From positions 248,001 through 312,000 of the forward strand of contig NZ_JANCNS010000003.1 of NCBI RefSeq assembly GCF_022570735.2: a stretch of DNA of 64,000 nucleotides, written 5' to 3'. The notes beneath the pieces are model-generated. The model ran no database searches. It saw only the letters and a program-made list of their open reading frames with translations, and was not told the origin of the DNA. This document shows, piece after piece, positions 51,551 to 59,264 of this stretch. Both the position numbers and the translations under genes were made by a program. Position 1 is the first letter of the stretch. The number at the start of each line of letters is the position of its first letter. This DNA is from Christiangramia oceanisediminis (GTDB lineage: Bacteria; Bacteroidota; Bacteroidia; Flavobacteriales; Flavobacteriaceae).

Positions 51551-53492
51551 TGGCCTTGCTAATGGTTAGATCTTCATTGAACTTTAAGATATAGATCGCG
51601 TCGTTCATAAATCCGCCGTCTGGATTTGGTAAATAATGGAACTTGCTTTCATAATACTCGGTGTACCCGGGATAACGCTGAAAGGATTCCATCAAATTTT
51701 CGGCGCTGGCAAGCCTGAGTAGGATATCCATACTTAGATCATAACCCCGAACCGCAAACTGGTTTGGTTCATTACCAAAACGCGCTTTGTAAGAATCGAT
51801 AAATTCCTGCGAGGTGGTAGTATCATATTCCTTGTCCACCGATGGATAATGAAATTTCAATCGGCCCAGGTGCATATTCGAAATATTATCGTCTTCGTAG
51901 GTACTGTTTTTATTCGTTGTTAAAAGGGTAATATCATGCTCCCTGGCGAGCCTGTTCAGAAGAGAAGTAGCACTGCTTAGAACACTGATGTTATCTGATT
52001 CCAGGATCACCCAGTTGGCTCCTGGCATCAGCGCATTCTTTAACTGAGCTTCCTTAACAACTTTATCCACCGGGTTCACGAATCTTGCTGAAGGCAACCT
52101 ATTTCCTAGTTCAGACTTCACCCTGAAATTTGTCCCGTCGGCAATAACGATCACGTTCTTCCCGGAAGAATTTCGAACTATATAGTCCATCATGGCCTTT
52201 CTAAGAACTTCATCGGTTGGCCTGGCCTGTAACAGGTTTTGGTAGCCTCTCATCTCACGATTCGATAACGGACTCACAACCGGGATGTTCCGGTTTTCGA
52301 GCCTGGAAGCCGCAGCTTCTGCCGTTTCCTGGAGTAGGGGTCCAATAACCGCATCTGTATTGCTAAAATTATTCGCGCTGATGATATTGGCCACTTCTGA
52401 AGCCTGTCTTTTGGTATCGAACACCTTCAGGTTGGTAGAAATCCCAAGAGATTTTGCTTCTTCAACTGCCATAAGAACTCCGGTATAAAAATCAAGAGAA
52501 ATTCGTACCACGCGCTCATCAAGGACTATATTTCGATAGCTTTCCAGCGAATCCTGTTCGATCTTATCCAGGTGTAAAGGCAGCATTACAGCGATCTCCT
52601 TGGTGCTAAAATTGCTCAGGGAATTTTCCAGATCCACTTTAATATCGGCCGCTCCTTCAGCAAAAGCATAGTCTTCTTCGTTAAAATCTGGATTTTCCTT
52701 TTCCGGCACTTTCAGGATCATTCCATATTTCAGACCATCTTCCAGGGCAGGGTTTAGTCTTTTCAGCGAATCCTGGCTAACGCCAAATCGTTGTGAAAGA
52801 CTAAAAAGGGTTTCCTGTGGCTTCACCTCGTAAAATCTCAAGCGCTCATCGGTAATGATCACGGGTTCATCCTCAAGGACATTGGTACCCACGCGTATCA
52901 TCATTCCAGGCTGTATCACGTCTACCTTCGGGTTAAGCTCATTAAGCTCCTCCAGGGTCATTCCATATTTTCGGGCAATCCCGAATTTGGTTTCCTTTGG
53001 AAGCACAATATGTTCCCTGGTCCTGGAAAGATCCTGCGGACTTTTCGGTTTTGACTGACTGGTTTGAGAGGCTACCGGCTTGTTTACCGGTATTGTTCCA
53101 GAAACGGGAACCCTTATGGTTTCTCCAGATTCCAGTTCTTCCGCATATAAATGCTTATTGTATCGCTTGATATCATCTATGCTAACCTCGTATTGTTTAG
53201 ACAGACTATATAAGGTCTCTTTTTTCTGAACTTTATGTTCACGAAATTTCACTCCTGCTGAAGCGTTCGAATTCTGGCCTTCCTGTATAGGGATCACCAG
53301 TTTTTCGTTCACTCCTATTCCACTTTTGGCGTCGGGATTATACTTATAGATATCTTCCTCTTCTATATCATAGGCCTGCGAGATGCTGAAAACGGTCTCG
53401 CCCTTCTTTACAGTATGGTATTTATAGGCCTGTGCATTTGCCGAGATCGCAGAGATCTGGAAAAGAAAGCATATCAATAATAAGTACTTCAT
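51540..53492 (-). CDS. Four LysM repeats fused to a PBP1-type ligand-binding domain
   Basis: A 650-residue exported protein (signal ends 'SAISANAQ'). Four LysM motifs bind peptidoglycan: 'YHTVKKGETVFSISQAYDIE', 'EHKVQKKETLYSLSKQYEVS', 'EHIVLPKETKFGIARKYGMT' and 'FYEVKPQETLFSLSQRFGVS', over about residues 23-265. From about 298 comes a type-1 periplasmic-binding domain ('EIAVMLPLHLDK', 'DAVIGPLLQETAEAAASRLE', 'IPVVSPLSNREMRGYQNLLQ') like those of amino-acid ABC receptors and of LpoA. No ABC transporter genes are near, so an LpoA-like regulator of peptidoglycan synthesis is inferred. Start lies 30 bp after guaA. Confidence 0.9.
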   Translation of the reverse strand: MKYLLLICFLFQISAISANAQAYKYHTVKKGETVFSISQAYDIEEEDIYKYNPDAKSGIGVNEKLVIPIQEGQNSNASAGVKFREHKVQKKETLYSLSKQYEVSIDDIKRYNKHLYAEELESGETIRVPVSGTIPVNKPVASQTSQSKPKSPQDLSRTREHIVLPKETKFGIARKYGMTLEELNELNPKVDVIQPGMMIRVGTNVLEDEPVIITDERLRFYEVKPQETLFSLSQRFGVSQDSLKRLNPALEDGLKYGMILKVPEKENPDFNEEDYAFAEGAADIKVDLENSLSNFSTKEIAVMLPLHLDKIEQDSLESYRNIVLDERVVRISLDFYTGVLMAVEEAKSLGISTNLKVFDTKRQASEVANIISANNFSNTDAVIGPLLQETAEAAASRLENRNIPVVSPLSNREMRGYQNLLQARPTDEVLRKAMMDYIVRNSSGKNVIVIADGTNFRVKSELGNRLPSARFVNPVDKVVKEAQLKNALMPGANWVILESDNISVLSSATSLLNRLAREHDITLLTTNKNSTYEDDNISNMHLGRLKFHYPSVDKEYDTTTSQEFIDSYKARFGNEPNQFAVRGYDLSMDILLRLASAENLMESFQRYPGYTEYYESKFHYLPNPDGGFMNDAIYILKFNEDLTISKANDF

Positions 53493-53522
53493 TCTTGAGT
53501 TTTTAGGTTAAGTTCTATTCTG

Positions 53523-55052
53523 CTATTCCCATTCGATGGTAGCTGGCGGTTTGGAACTAATATCATATACCACTCTATTAACGCCCTTCACCCGGTTGAT
53601 TATTGTGTTAGAGGTCTTCTGAAGGAACTCATACGGTAAATTTACCCAGTCTGCGGTCATACCGTCGGTAGATTCTACCGCTCTTAGCGCCACTACCTGC
53701 TCATAAGTTCGCTCATCTCCCATTACACCAACGCTTTGCACCGGCAACAGGATAGCTCCAGCCTGCCATACCTTATCATACAACATCCAGTCTCTTAATC
53801 CCTGGATAAAAATATGATCTACTTCCTGAAGGATTCGCACCTTTTCAGCGGTGATATCTCCAAGTATCCTTATAGCAAGACCCGGGCCAGGAAATGGATG
53901 TCTTCCTAATAATTCCTTATCGATCCCTAATTCTTTTCCAACTCTTCGAACCTCGTCTTTAAAGAGCATTCTCAACGGTTCCACAACTTTTAGTTTCATG
54001 AAATCGGGAAGTCCACCAACATTATGGTGAGACTTGATGGTTACAGAAGGACCATTCACAGAAACCGATTCGATCACATCTGGATAAATGGTTCCCTGGG
54101 CAAGGTAGGTCACATCGGTAATTTCGTGAGCCTCATCGTCGAAAACCTCGATAAAGGTGTTTCCGATCGCTTTTCTTTTGGCCTCAGGATCACTAAGACC
54201 TTTAAGTGCATCCAGGAATCGGTCTGAAGCATCAACTCCCTTCACATTAAGCCCCATATGTTTGTATTGGTCCAGGACGCTTTCAAATTCGTTCTTTCTC
54301 AATAAACCATTATTCACGAAAATACAATACAGGTTTTTGCCGATAGCCTTGTGTAGTAATACGGCGGCAACCGTAGAATCCACGCCTCCACTTAGACCAA
54401 GAACCACTTTGTCATCACCAATCTTTTCCTTTAACTCAGAAACCGTAAGATCAACAAATGCACCAGGCGTCCAGGACTGCTCGGTTCCGGCGATCTTTAC
54501 CAAAAAATTCTCCAATAATTGCTTTCCATCGGTAGAATGATAGACTTCCGGATGAAATTGGATCGCATAGGTATCTTCACCTTCAATTCGGTATGCGGCA
54601 TTTAGCACATCGGTGGTACTGGCAAGGCGCACTCCATTTTCAGGCAACTCCATAATAGTATCACTATGGCTCATCCACACCTGCGAATTTTCCTTGATCT
54701 CGTCGAATAACATTTCGGCATCCTTAATTACAGTAAGATTCGCTCTACCGTATTCGCGGGTTCCGGATGGCTCTACTTTTCCGCCATTAAAATGTGCTAA
54801 ATACTGAGCACCGTAACAAACGGCCAGAACTGGCAATTTTCCTCTAATTTGGGATAGGTCGGGGTGTGGAGCATCCTCAGCGCGAACCGAGAAGGGACTT
54901 CCTGAAAGTATAACCGCTTTAAAACCTGAAAGGTCTTCCGGAATTTTGTGATAAGGATAGATCTCGCAGTAAATATTCAGCTCTCTAACTCTTCGCGCGA
55001 TAAGCTGTGTGTACTGCGAGCCAAAGTCTAGGATGAGTACGTTGTTTTGCAT
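53523..55052 (-). CDS. guaA: GMP synthase (glutamine-hydrolysing)
   Basis: Converts XMP to GMP with glutamine and ATP. 509 residues from the ATG at 55052; an in-frame TTG two codons upstream is less likely. The amidotransferase domain has Cys in '[13 protein letters not shown]' and '[10 protein letters not shown]'. The ATP-pyrophosphatase loop is '[20 protein letters not shown]', and the C-terminal dimer domain ends '[16 protein letters not shown]'. Length and motifs are standard. It is the first gene of the guaA-LysM-osmC-DUF922 unit. Confidence 0.97.
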   Translation of the reverse strand: MQNNVLILDFGSQYTQLIARRVRELNIYCEIYPYHKIPEDLSGFKAVILSGSPFSVRAEDAPHPDLSQIRGKLPVLAVCYGAQYLAHFNGGKVEPSGTREYGRANLTVIKDAEMLFDEIKENSQVWMSHSDTIMELPENGVRLASTTDVLNAAYRIEGEDTYAIQFHPEVYHSTDGKQLLENFLVKIAGTEQSWTPGAFVDLTVSELKEKIGDDKVVLGLSGGVDSTVAAVLLHKAIGKNLYCIFVNNGLLRKNEFESVLDQYKHMGLNVKGVDASDRFLDALKGLSDPEAKRKAIGNTFIEVFDDEAHEITDVTYLAQGTIYPDVIESVSVNGPSVTIKSHHNVGGLPDFMKLKVVEPLRMLFKDEVRRVGKELGIDKELLGRHPFPGPGLAIRILGDITAEKVRILQEVDHIFIQGLRDWMLYDKVWQAGAILLPVQSVGVMGDERTYEQVVALRAVESTDGMTADWVNLPYEFLQKTSNTIINRVKGVNRVVYDISSKPPATIEWE

Positions 55053-55074
55053 GCGCAAAAATAGGAATTTGGGA

Positions 55075-55082
55075 CAAAAATA
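55075..55082 (-). promoter_or_regulatory. Candidate -7 box of guaA
   Basis: Minus strand TATTTTTG (55082-55075), an exact match 22 bp before the ATG. A second exact TATTTTTG is at 55063-55056, too close to the start for a normal leader. Neither has a TTTG 19 bp upstream. Confidence 0.4.
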
Positions 55083-55287
55083 AAATAATAAGCAGGCTTT
55101 TAATTTCGGTTTTCAGCCTCCTTTCAGGCAGGGAAATTATTCGTTTTATGTGAAATACACTGCATTCTCTTAACTTTTTGCTATTTATTTAACAGTAAGC
55201 CTGAATATTTAGTATACAATTCTTATTCCTTGATATTTTATTTAGAAACTAGAGGATAAATTTAGACTGTCCTTAAAATCTAATATT

Positions 55288-55431
55288 ATGAATACTACCT
55301 CAACCCAATCAGAAGAGGAAAGGCTGGAAGAGTCCCAATATCTTCTGAACCCGGACAGAACCTGGGAGAATTTAACTCTTTATGCTATTATCATTCTACT
55401 TGTTGGTATTATGACTCTCATTCTGATTTAA
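55288..55431 (+). CDS. Small single-pass membrane protein (47 residues)
   Basis: An ORF below common length cut-offs: begins 'MNTTSTQSEEERLEESQY', passes 'LLNPDRTWENLTLYA' and ends in one hydrophobic helix 'IIILLVGIMTLILI'. The acidic soluble N-terminus followed by a clean membrane helix, the stop immediately before a strong terminator (55461) and the isolated position between divergent genes all suggest a real gene. The basic residues flanking the helix are few, so topology is uncertain; a cytosolic N-terminus is likeliest. Family unknown. Confidence 0.6.
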   Translation: MNTTSTQSEEERLEESQYLLNPDRTWENLTLYAIIILLVGIMTLILI

Positions 55432-55460
55432 AAAACGCCTTGTTTTTGCCCTACAAAAAA

Positions 55461-55486
55461 AAATCCTCGGTCTACCGGGGATTTTT
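55461..55486 (+). terminator. Terminator after the 47-residue ORF
   Basis: Stem AAATCCTCGG / CCGGGGATTT with one U-G pair (55461-55470 and 55475-55484), TCTA loop and a short T run on the plus strand. On the minus strand the same structure is followed by eight T and may also end the leftward SnoaL-like transcript. Confidence 0.85.
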
Positions 55487-55501
55487 AATTTCTGAATTAT
55501 A

Positions 55502-55525
55502 AGCCCTGGAGTGGTCACCAGGGCT
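55502..55525. repeat. Second hairpin in the same spacer
   Basis: AGCCCTGG / CCAGGGCT (55502-55509 and 55518-55525) with an 8-nt loop, between the terminator at 55461 and the stop at 55548. No adjacent T run on the minus strand; GAAGTTTTT follows on the plus strand. Confidence 0.6.
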
Positions 55526-55547
55526 GAAGTTTTTATGAAAAATGGCA

Positions 55548-55979
55548 TTAACCTGGATTCACTGCTGAACTTACCACATCCCGGTAGATCTTCCATCCTG
55601 CGCTGCTCTTTTTCCAGAGTGTGGAATAAGTGCCATGCTCCACGACCTGCCCATCGGGCGAATGTACTTTATAACTTCCCATCTCATGTGCGTAATCTCC
55701 GAAGTCCAGGACCTCATCAGTCTTGATCTCCAGCTTCATATCCGAATCGGCCATAGGTTTATGGGCTGAAACTATCCCTTGACGACCTTTAATGACTTCA
55801 TGCCCGGAAGGTTTGAATATGGCATCTTCAGCAAAAAAACTTCCAAATTTCTCCGCATCCCCATTTTCCATGGCTTCCTGCATGGCTTTAGAATTCGCCT
55901 CGATGCTGCTCTTTGCAGATTGGGCATTCATGTTAACTCCATAGACCAGAACGGCCAGCAATAAGATCACTTTTTTCAT
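55548..55979 (-). CDS. Exported NTF2/SnoaL-like (DUF4440, YybH-type) protein
   Basis: A 143-residue protein with signal 'MKKVILLLAVLVYGVNMNAQ'. The family pattern is 'ANSKAMQEAMENGDAEKFGS', 'FFAEDAIFKPSGHEVIKGRQ' and 'STLWKKSSAGWKIYRDVVSS', an NTF2-like pocket often listed as SgcJ/EcaC or ketosteroid-isomerase-like. Its substrate is unknown. It has a perfect consensus promoter upstream, so it is likely well expressed as a single-gene unit. Confidence 0.88.
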   Translation of the reverse strand: MKKVILLLAVLVYGVNMNAQSAKSSIEANSKAMQEAMENGDAEKFGSFFAEDAIFKPSGHEVIKGRQGIVSAHKPMADSDMKLEIKTDEVLDFGDYAHEMGSYKVHSPDGQVVEHGTYSTLWKKSSAGWKIYRDVVSSAVNPG

Positions 55980-56028
55980 AATAAGTATAATTGGTTAGTT
56001 AAATACCCGATCCTTAGCGGGTTATACC

Positions 56029-56059
56029 CAAATATACGAATTCAAAGTCCTCATTCAAA
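56029..56059 (-). promoter_or_regulatory. Consensus promoter of the SnoaL-like gene
   Basis: Minus strand TTTG (56059-56056), exactly 19 bp, then TATATTTG (56036-56029): a full match to the Bacteroidota consensus. The predicted start near 56022 gives a leader of about 43 nt. Confidence 0.75.
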
Positions 56060-56129
56060 AATGGCCTGATATGGAGTAATTATAGTTCGCGGATTCTAAA
56101 AACAGGAGCGAACCTGTACCAGGGCTCAC

Positions 56130-56156
56130 AAAAAAGGCAGTTTGCTCGAATACTGC
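56130..56156 (-). terminator. Terminator of the bshC-decarboxylase unit
   Basis: Minus strand GCAGT-(10 nt)-ACTGC followed by CTTTTTT (56156-56130), about 13 bp after the decarboxylase stop at 56169. The stem is short (5 bp, possibly extended by inner pairs). Confidence 0.65.
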
Positions 56157-56168
56157 ATCGTTGATTCT

Positions 56169-57533
56169 CTAATCCAGGGTTGCCAGGATATCATCGATAT
56201 CCTTTTCAGTAGTATCGGGATTGATAAAGCAGAACCTGATGACGCTTTCTCCCTTCCACGAAGATGGCGTTACCAGTGCAAATCCTTCCCTGTGATTCTT
56301 ATAGGTCCAGTCGCGATAATCTTCAGCTTTCCACCCCTTTCTTTTGAACAGCAATACCGAAAGACTTGCCGGACGAACCAGTTCCAGGCTCTCATGTTCC
56401 TGAACCTTTTTAGCTGCAATATTCGCCAGTTCGATCCCTCTTTCGATGGCTTCCCTGTATTTATTGGTTCCATGCATAGCCAGTGAAAACCAAAGTGGAA
56501 GCCCTCTTAGTCTCCTGGTAAGCTGTATCTGGTAATCGGCAGGATTGAAGCCTTGCGCACCTTCATCCTTGAAAATTTCCAGGTAAGCCCCTTTTTGAGA
56601 GTGGGCATTTTTTGCCAGTTCGAGATCCTTATAGATCACCGCTCCGCAATCATAGGGCGAGAAAAGCCATTTATGAGGGTCGATAGTAATACTATCAGCT
56701 TTTTCAATTCCGTCGAATAGATGCCTTACCGAATTCGCTGCAAGCGCACCTCCGCCATAAGCACAATCTACGTGCAACCATATCTCTTCCTTTTCACAGA
56801 TTTCGGCAACTCCTTTTAGATCATCGATGATCCCGGCATTGGTAGTTCCTCCGGTAGCCACTACCGCGAACAATCTTTTGCGGTCCTTCTCGTTCAAATT
56901 ATCGATAGCCGATCGAAGGGCTTCACCAGAAAGGAATTCTTCATCACTTTCCACCATGCCTACATCGGCATCCATCACCTTCGCCATGGATTTTATGGAG
57001 CTATGAGCACCATTTGAGGTCAACAACAGGGCGCGCTCCTTTTCCATGGAGCTATCCTTTTCCCGCCAGACTTGACGTGCGGCAACGAGCGCAGAAAGGT
57101 TGGCAGCCGTACCACCACTTGTGAACACCCCAAAGGCGGTTTCCGGTAATTTCGTAAGCGAAACCAGCCATTTCATAGCCTGGTTCTCGCAGAATATTCC
57201 TCCAGCACCTTCCATCCAGTAAGCACCATGTATACTGGAAGCCGAAGTCACCAAATCGAACATGATCGCGGCCCGTGTAGGAGCTGCCGGTACAAAAGCC
57301 AAGTGTCGTGGATGATCGATAGGAACCGTTGCCTTAACCAGCACATCTCTAAATAACTGAAAAGCGTTCTCCCCTCCTATTCCCTCGGGAGTGATCGTCT
57401 CTCCTACGATTCGCAGTAATTCCTCTTCTTTCCTGGGAGATCCCAGTTCTGGGGTGACATTCGAGATACGGTCTATGGTATACTTCATGACGTCCAGCGT
57501 CATTTCTACCAGGTCCATATCTATGGTATGCAT
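56169..57533 (-). CDS. Pyridoxal-phosphate group II decarboxylase (AADC-like)
   Basis: PLP-dependent decarboxylase of 454 residues from the ATG at 57533. The PLP lysine is in 'SITIDPHKWLFSPYDCGAVI', the cofactor Asp in 'WLHVDCAYGGGALAANSVRH', and the substrate-pocket opening is 'TSGGTAANLSALVAARQVW'. The pattern is of aromatic-L-amino-acid or 2,4-diaminobutyrate decarboxylases; the substrate is not decidable. It begins 1 bp after the bshC stop, so they are co-transcribed. Confidence 0.92.
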   Translation of the reverse strand: MHTIDMDLVEMTLDVMKYTIDRISNVTPELGSPRKEEELLRIVGETITPEGIGGENAFQLFRDVLVKATVPIDHPRHLAFVPAAPTRAAIMFDLVTSASSIHGAYWMEGAGGIFCENQAMKWLVSLTKLPETAFGVFTSGGTAANLSALVAARQVWREKDSSMEKERALLLTSNGAHSSIKSMAKVMDADVGMVESDEEFLSGEALRSAIDNLNEKDRKRLFAVVATGGTTNAGIIDDLKGVAEICEKEEIWLHVDCAYGGGALAANSVRHLFDGIEKADSITIDPHKWLFSPYDCGAVIYKDLELAKNAHSQKGAYLEIFKDEGAQGFNPADYQIQLTRRLRGLPLWFSLAMHGTNKYREAIERGIELANIAAKKVQEHESLELVRPASLSVLLFKRKGWKAEDYRDWTYKNHREGFALVTPSSWKGESVIRFCFINPDTTEKDIDDILATLD

Positions 57534-57534
57534 T

Positions 57535-59151
57535 CTATTCTTTTCCAAAGGTGATTATTTTAAAATTAGACTCCAGTGGATCCAGGTTATTCATTAATTC
57601 TTCGATCAATTCCGGCCCGTATTCAACGTAGAATTCGGAGAAATTGGTTTGTCTTTCCTGAAGACTTTTGTTAGGGAACAAACCATTCTGAAGCTCGGCG
57701 ATACGCTCCACCTCATCTTTTAATTTACGTTTTTGAGCTTTTAAAAGACGCTTTTCAAGATTGTCGAGACCTTTCAGCTGTTTTACTTCCTGGGCCTTTA
57801 CAGCGCCGATAAAAGATTTATCTGTTTGTTCTGCAAGATCATATAGATGCTGAAATTGGTCTACCAGGTGTTGCTTTTGCGGAGAGAAATCGATGTCGAT
57901 ATTTGATATTTTTCTGACTTTTCTATTGATCAGTTCATGTTGCTTCAGGAATAGTTCAGGAATTGAGATATTGAGTCTTTTTCTCTTCCCACTCTGTTTA
58001 CCGCTTTGCAGTAAAGCTGAATTCCGCAATAACAGCATGGGAAATGTCACATTTTCAGCTTCGAAATAATCCTTCAGCTCAAGCCAGTAAGCAAGCTCCC
58101 CGCCTCCACCTATATAGCACAGGTTTGGAAGAATCACTTCTTCGTAAAGCGGTCTCAGCATGACATTGGGGCTGAATCGTTCCGGATGTTCCTCGAGTTC
58201 CTTCAGCAATTCATCCCTGGTCCAGCTTATTTCCGTTTCGTTTACAAAGAACTTTCCTTCCTTTTCGATGATCCGCTCCCTGATCTCCTCATTCAAATAG
58301 AACAGGTTGATCTCCCGAGGGTTTACCTGCACATTGTAACCCAGCTCGTTCAGTTTCTCAACTGCCGAAGTTGTTTTTTCAAAAGATCGTTTCTCAAGCA
58401 ATTCGTTTTTGGCGTAAGGAATAAAATGCTTTTTCAGGTCGGCATCCTCGCCATCCACGATCACCAGCCCATATTCCCCGAACAGCTTATCGGCTATATA
58501 CCGGGTAGCATCGCTTAGATTGTCATGTTCCAGGTAACCCTTTCGGAAAAGTGTTTTCAGGAATTTGCCGTTCTCACCATCACCGATCTCGGCAGAAAAT
58601 AACTGGAAAACCTCGTCCAGGCCTTCCGTTGACAAATAACCAACGGCTGTTTTTCCGGCACGCGGATCGGCGTTATTCCATTTGAACTTTTTTCCGTTGA
58701 GATTAAAAAAATTGATCTCCTCAAAATCATGATCCTCGGTAGCCATCCAGTAAATGGGAACGAAATGCTGATCGGGATATTTTTGCTTTAATTTCTCGGT
58801 GAGATTGATCGTTGAAACGATCTTATAAAGGAAATACAGAGGGCCGGTAAACAGGTTCAATTGATGCCCGGTTACCACGGTGAAACTATTCTTCTCACCT
58901 AATAGCCTGATATTATCCTGTGTTTTATCTGAAGTTTCAATGCCGGAATATTGCTTTTTCAGCACCTTTACCAGGTCCTTACGAATCGCGTGATCAAATG
59001 AGGATTCTTTTTCAGCAATTTGTTTTTCAAAATTCTGAAGCTCAGGAAAATGACCATAAAGTTCTTTCAGTTTCTTTTTCTGCGAAAGATAATCCAGGAT
59101 AAGATTTGTGAAATAATTGGTTTCGGGATACGAAATACAATCGGTTGGCAT
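57535..59151 (-). CDS. bshC: Bacillithiol biosynthesis cysteine-adding enzyme BshC
   Basis: Adds cysteine to GlcN-malate to finish bacillithiol, the low-molecular-weight thiol used in place of glutathione. 538 residues from the ATG at 59151; an in-frame TTG at 59172 lies within the predicted -7 box and is rejected. Visible family features are 'VTGHQLNLFTGPLYFLYKIV', 'HFVPIYWMATEDHDFEEINF' (nucleotidyltransferase-like Rossmann core), 'NLCYIGGGGELAYWLELKDY' and a C-terminal coiled coil containing 'LDNLEKRLLKAQKRKLKDEV'. Presence implies bshA and bshB elsewhere and agrees with the thiol-redox genes in this window. Confidence 0.95.
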   Translation of the reverse strand: MPTDCISYPETNYFTNLILDYLSQKKKLKELYGHFPELQNFEKQIAEKESSFDHAIRKDLVKVLKKQYSGIETSDKTQDNIRLLGEKNSFTVVTGHQLNLFTGPLYFLYKIVSTINLTEKLKQKYPDQHFVPIYWMATEDHDFEEINFFNLNGKKFKWNNADPRAGKTAVGYLSTEGLDEVFQLFSAEIGDGENGKFLKTLFRKGYLEHDNLSDATRYIADKLFGEYGLVIVDGEDADLKKHFIPYAKNELLEKRSFEKTTSAVEKLNELGYNVQVNPREINLFYLNEEIRERIIEKEGKFFVNETEISWTRDELLKELEEHPERFSPNVMLRPLYEEVILPNLCYIGGGGELAYWLELKDYFEAENVTFPMLLLRNSALLQSGKQSGKRKRLNISIPELFLKQHELINRKVRKISNIDIDFSPQKQHLVDQFQHLYDLAEQTDKSFIGAVKAQEVKQLKGLDNLEKRLLKAQKRKLKDEVERIAELQNGLFPNKSLQERQTNFSEFYVEYGPELIEELMNNLDPLESNFKIITFGKE

Positions 59152-59169
59152 AAGCTTTTCTTGAGTTTG

Positions 59170-59177
59170 CAAAGATA
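59170..59177 (-). promoter_or_regulatory. Candidate -7 box of bshC
   Basis: Minus strand TATCTTTG (59177-59170), an exact -7 match 18 bp before the ATG at 59151. The -33 region is poor (GTTA). Confidence 0.4.
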
Positions 59178-59264
59178 TCGAAGATAGGGATTTTATTAAC
59201 TAAATTTTAGTTAATTCCGGGCTAGGTACTATCTTTACTCGGCTTTTAAAAAATATTAGTTTAA

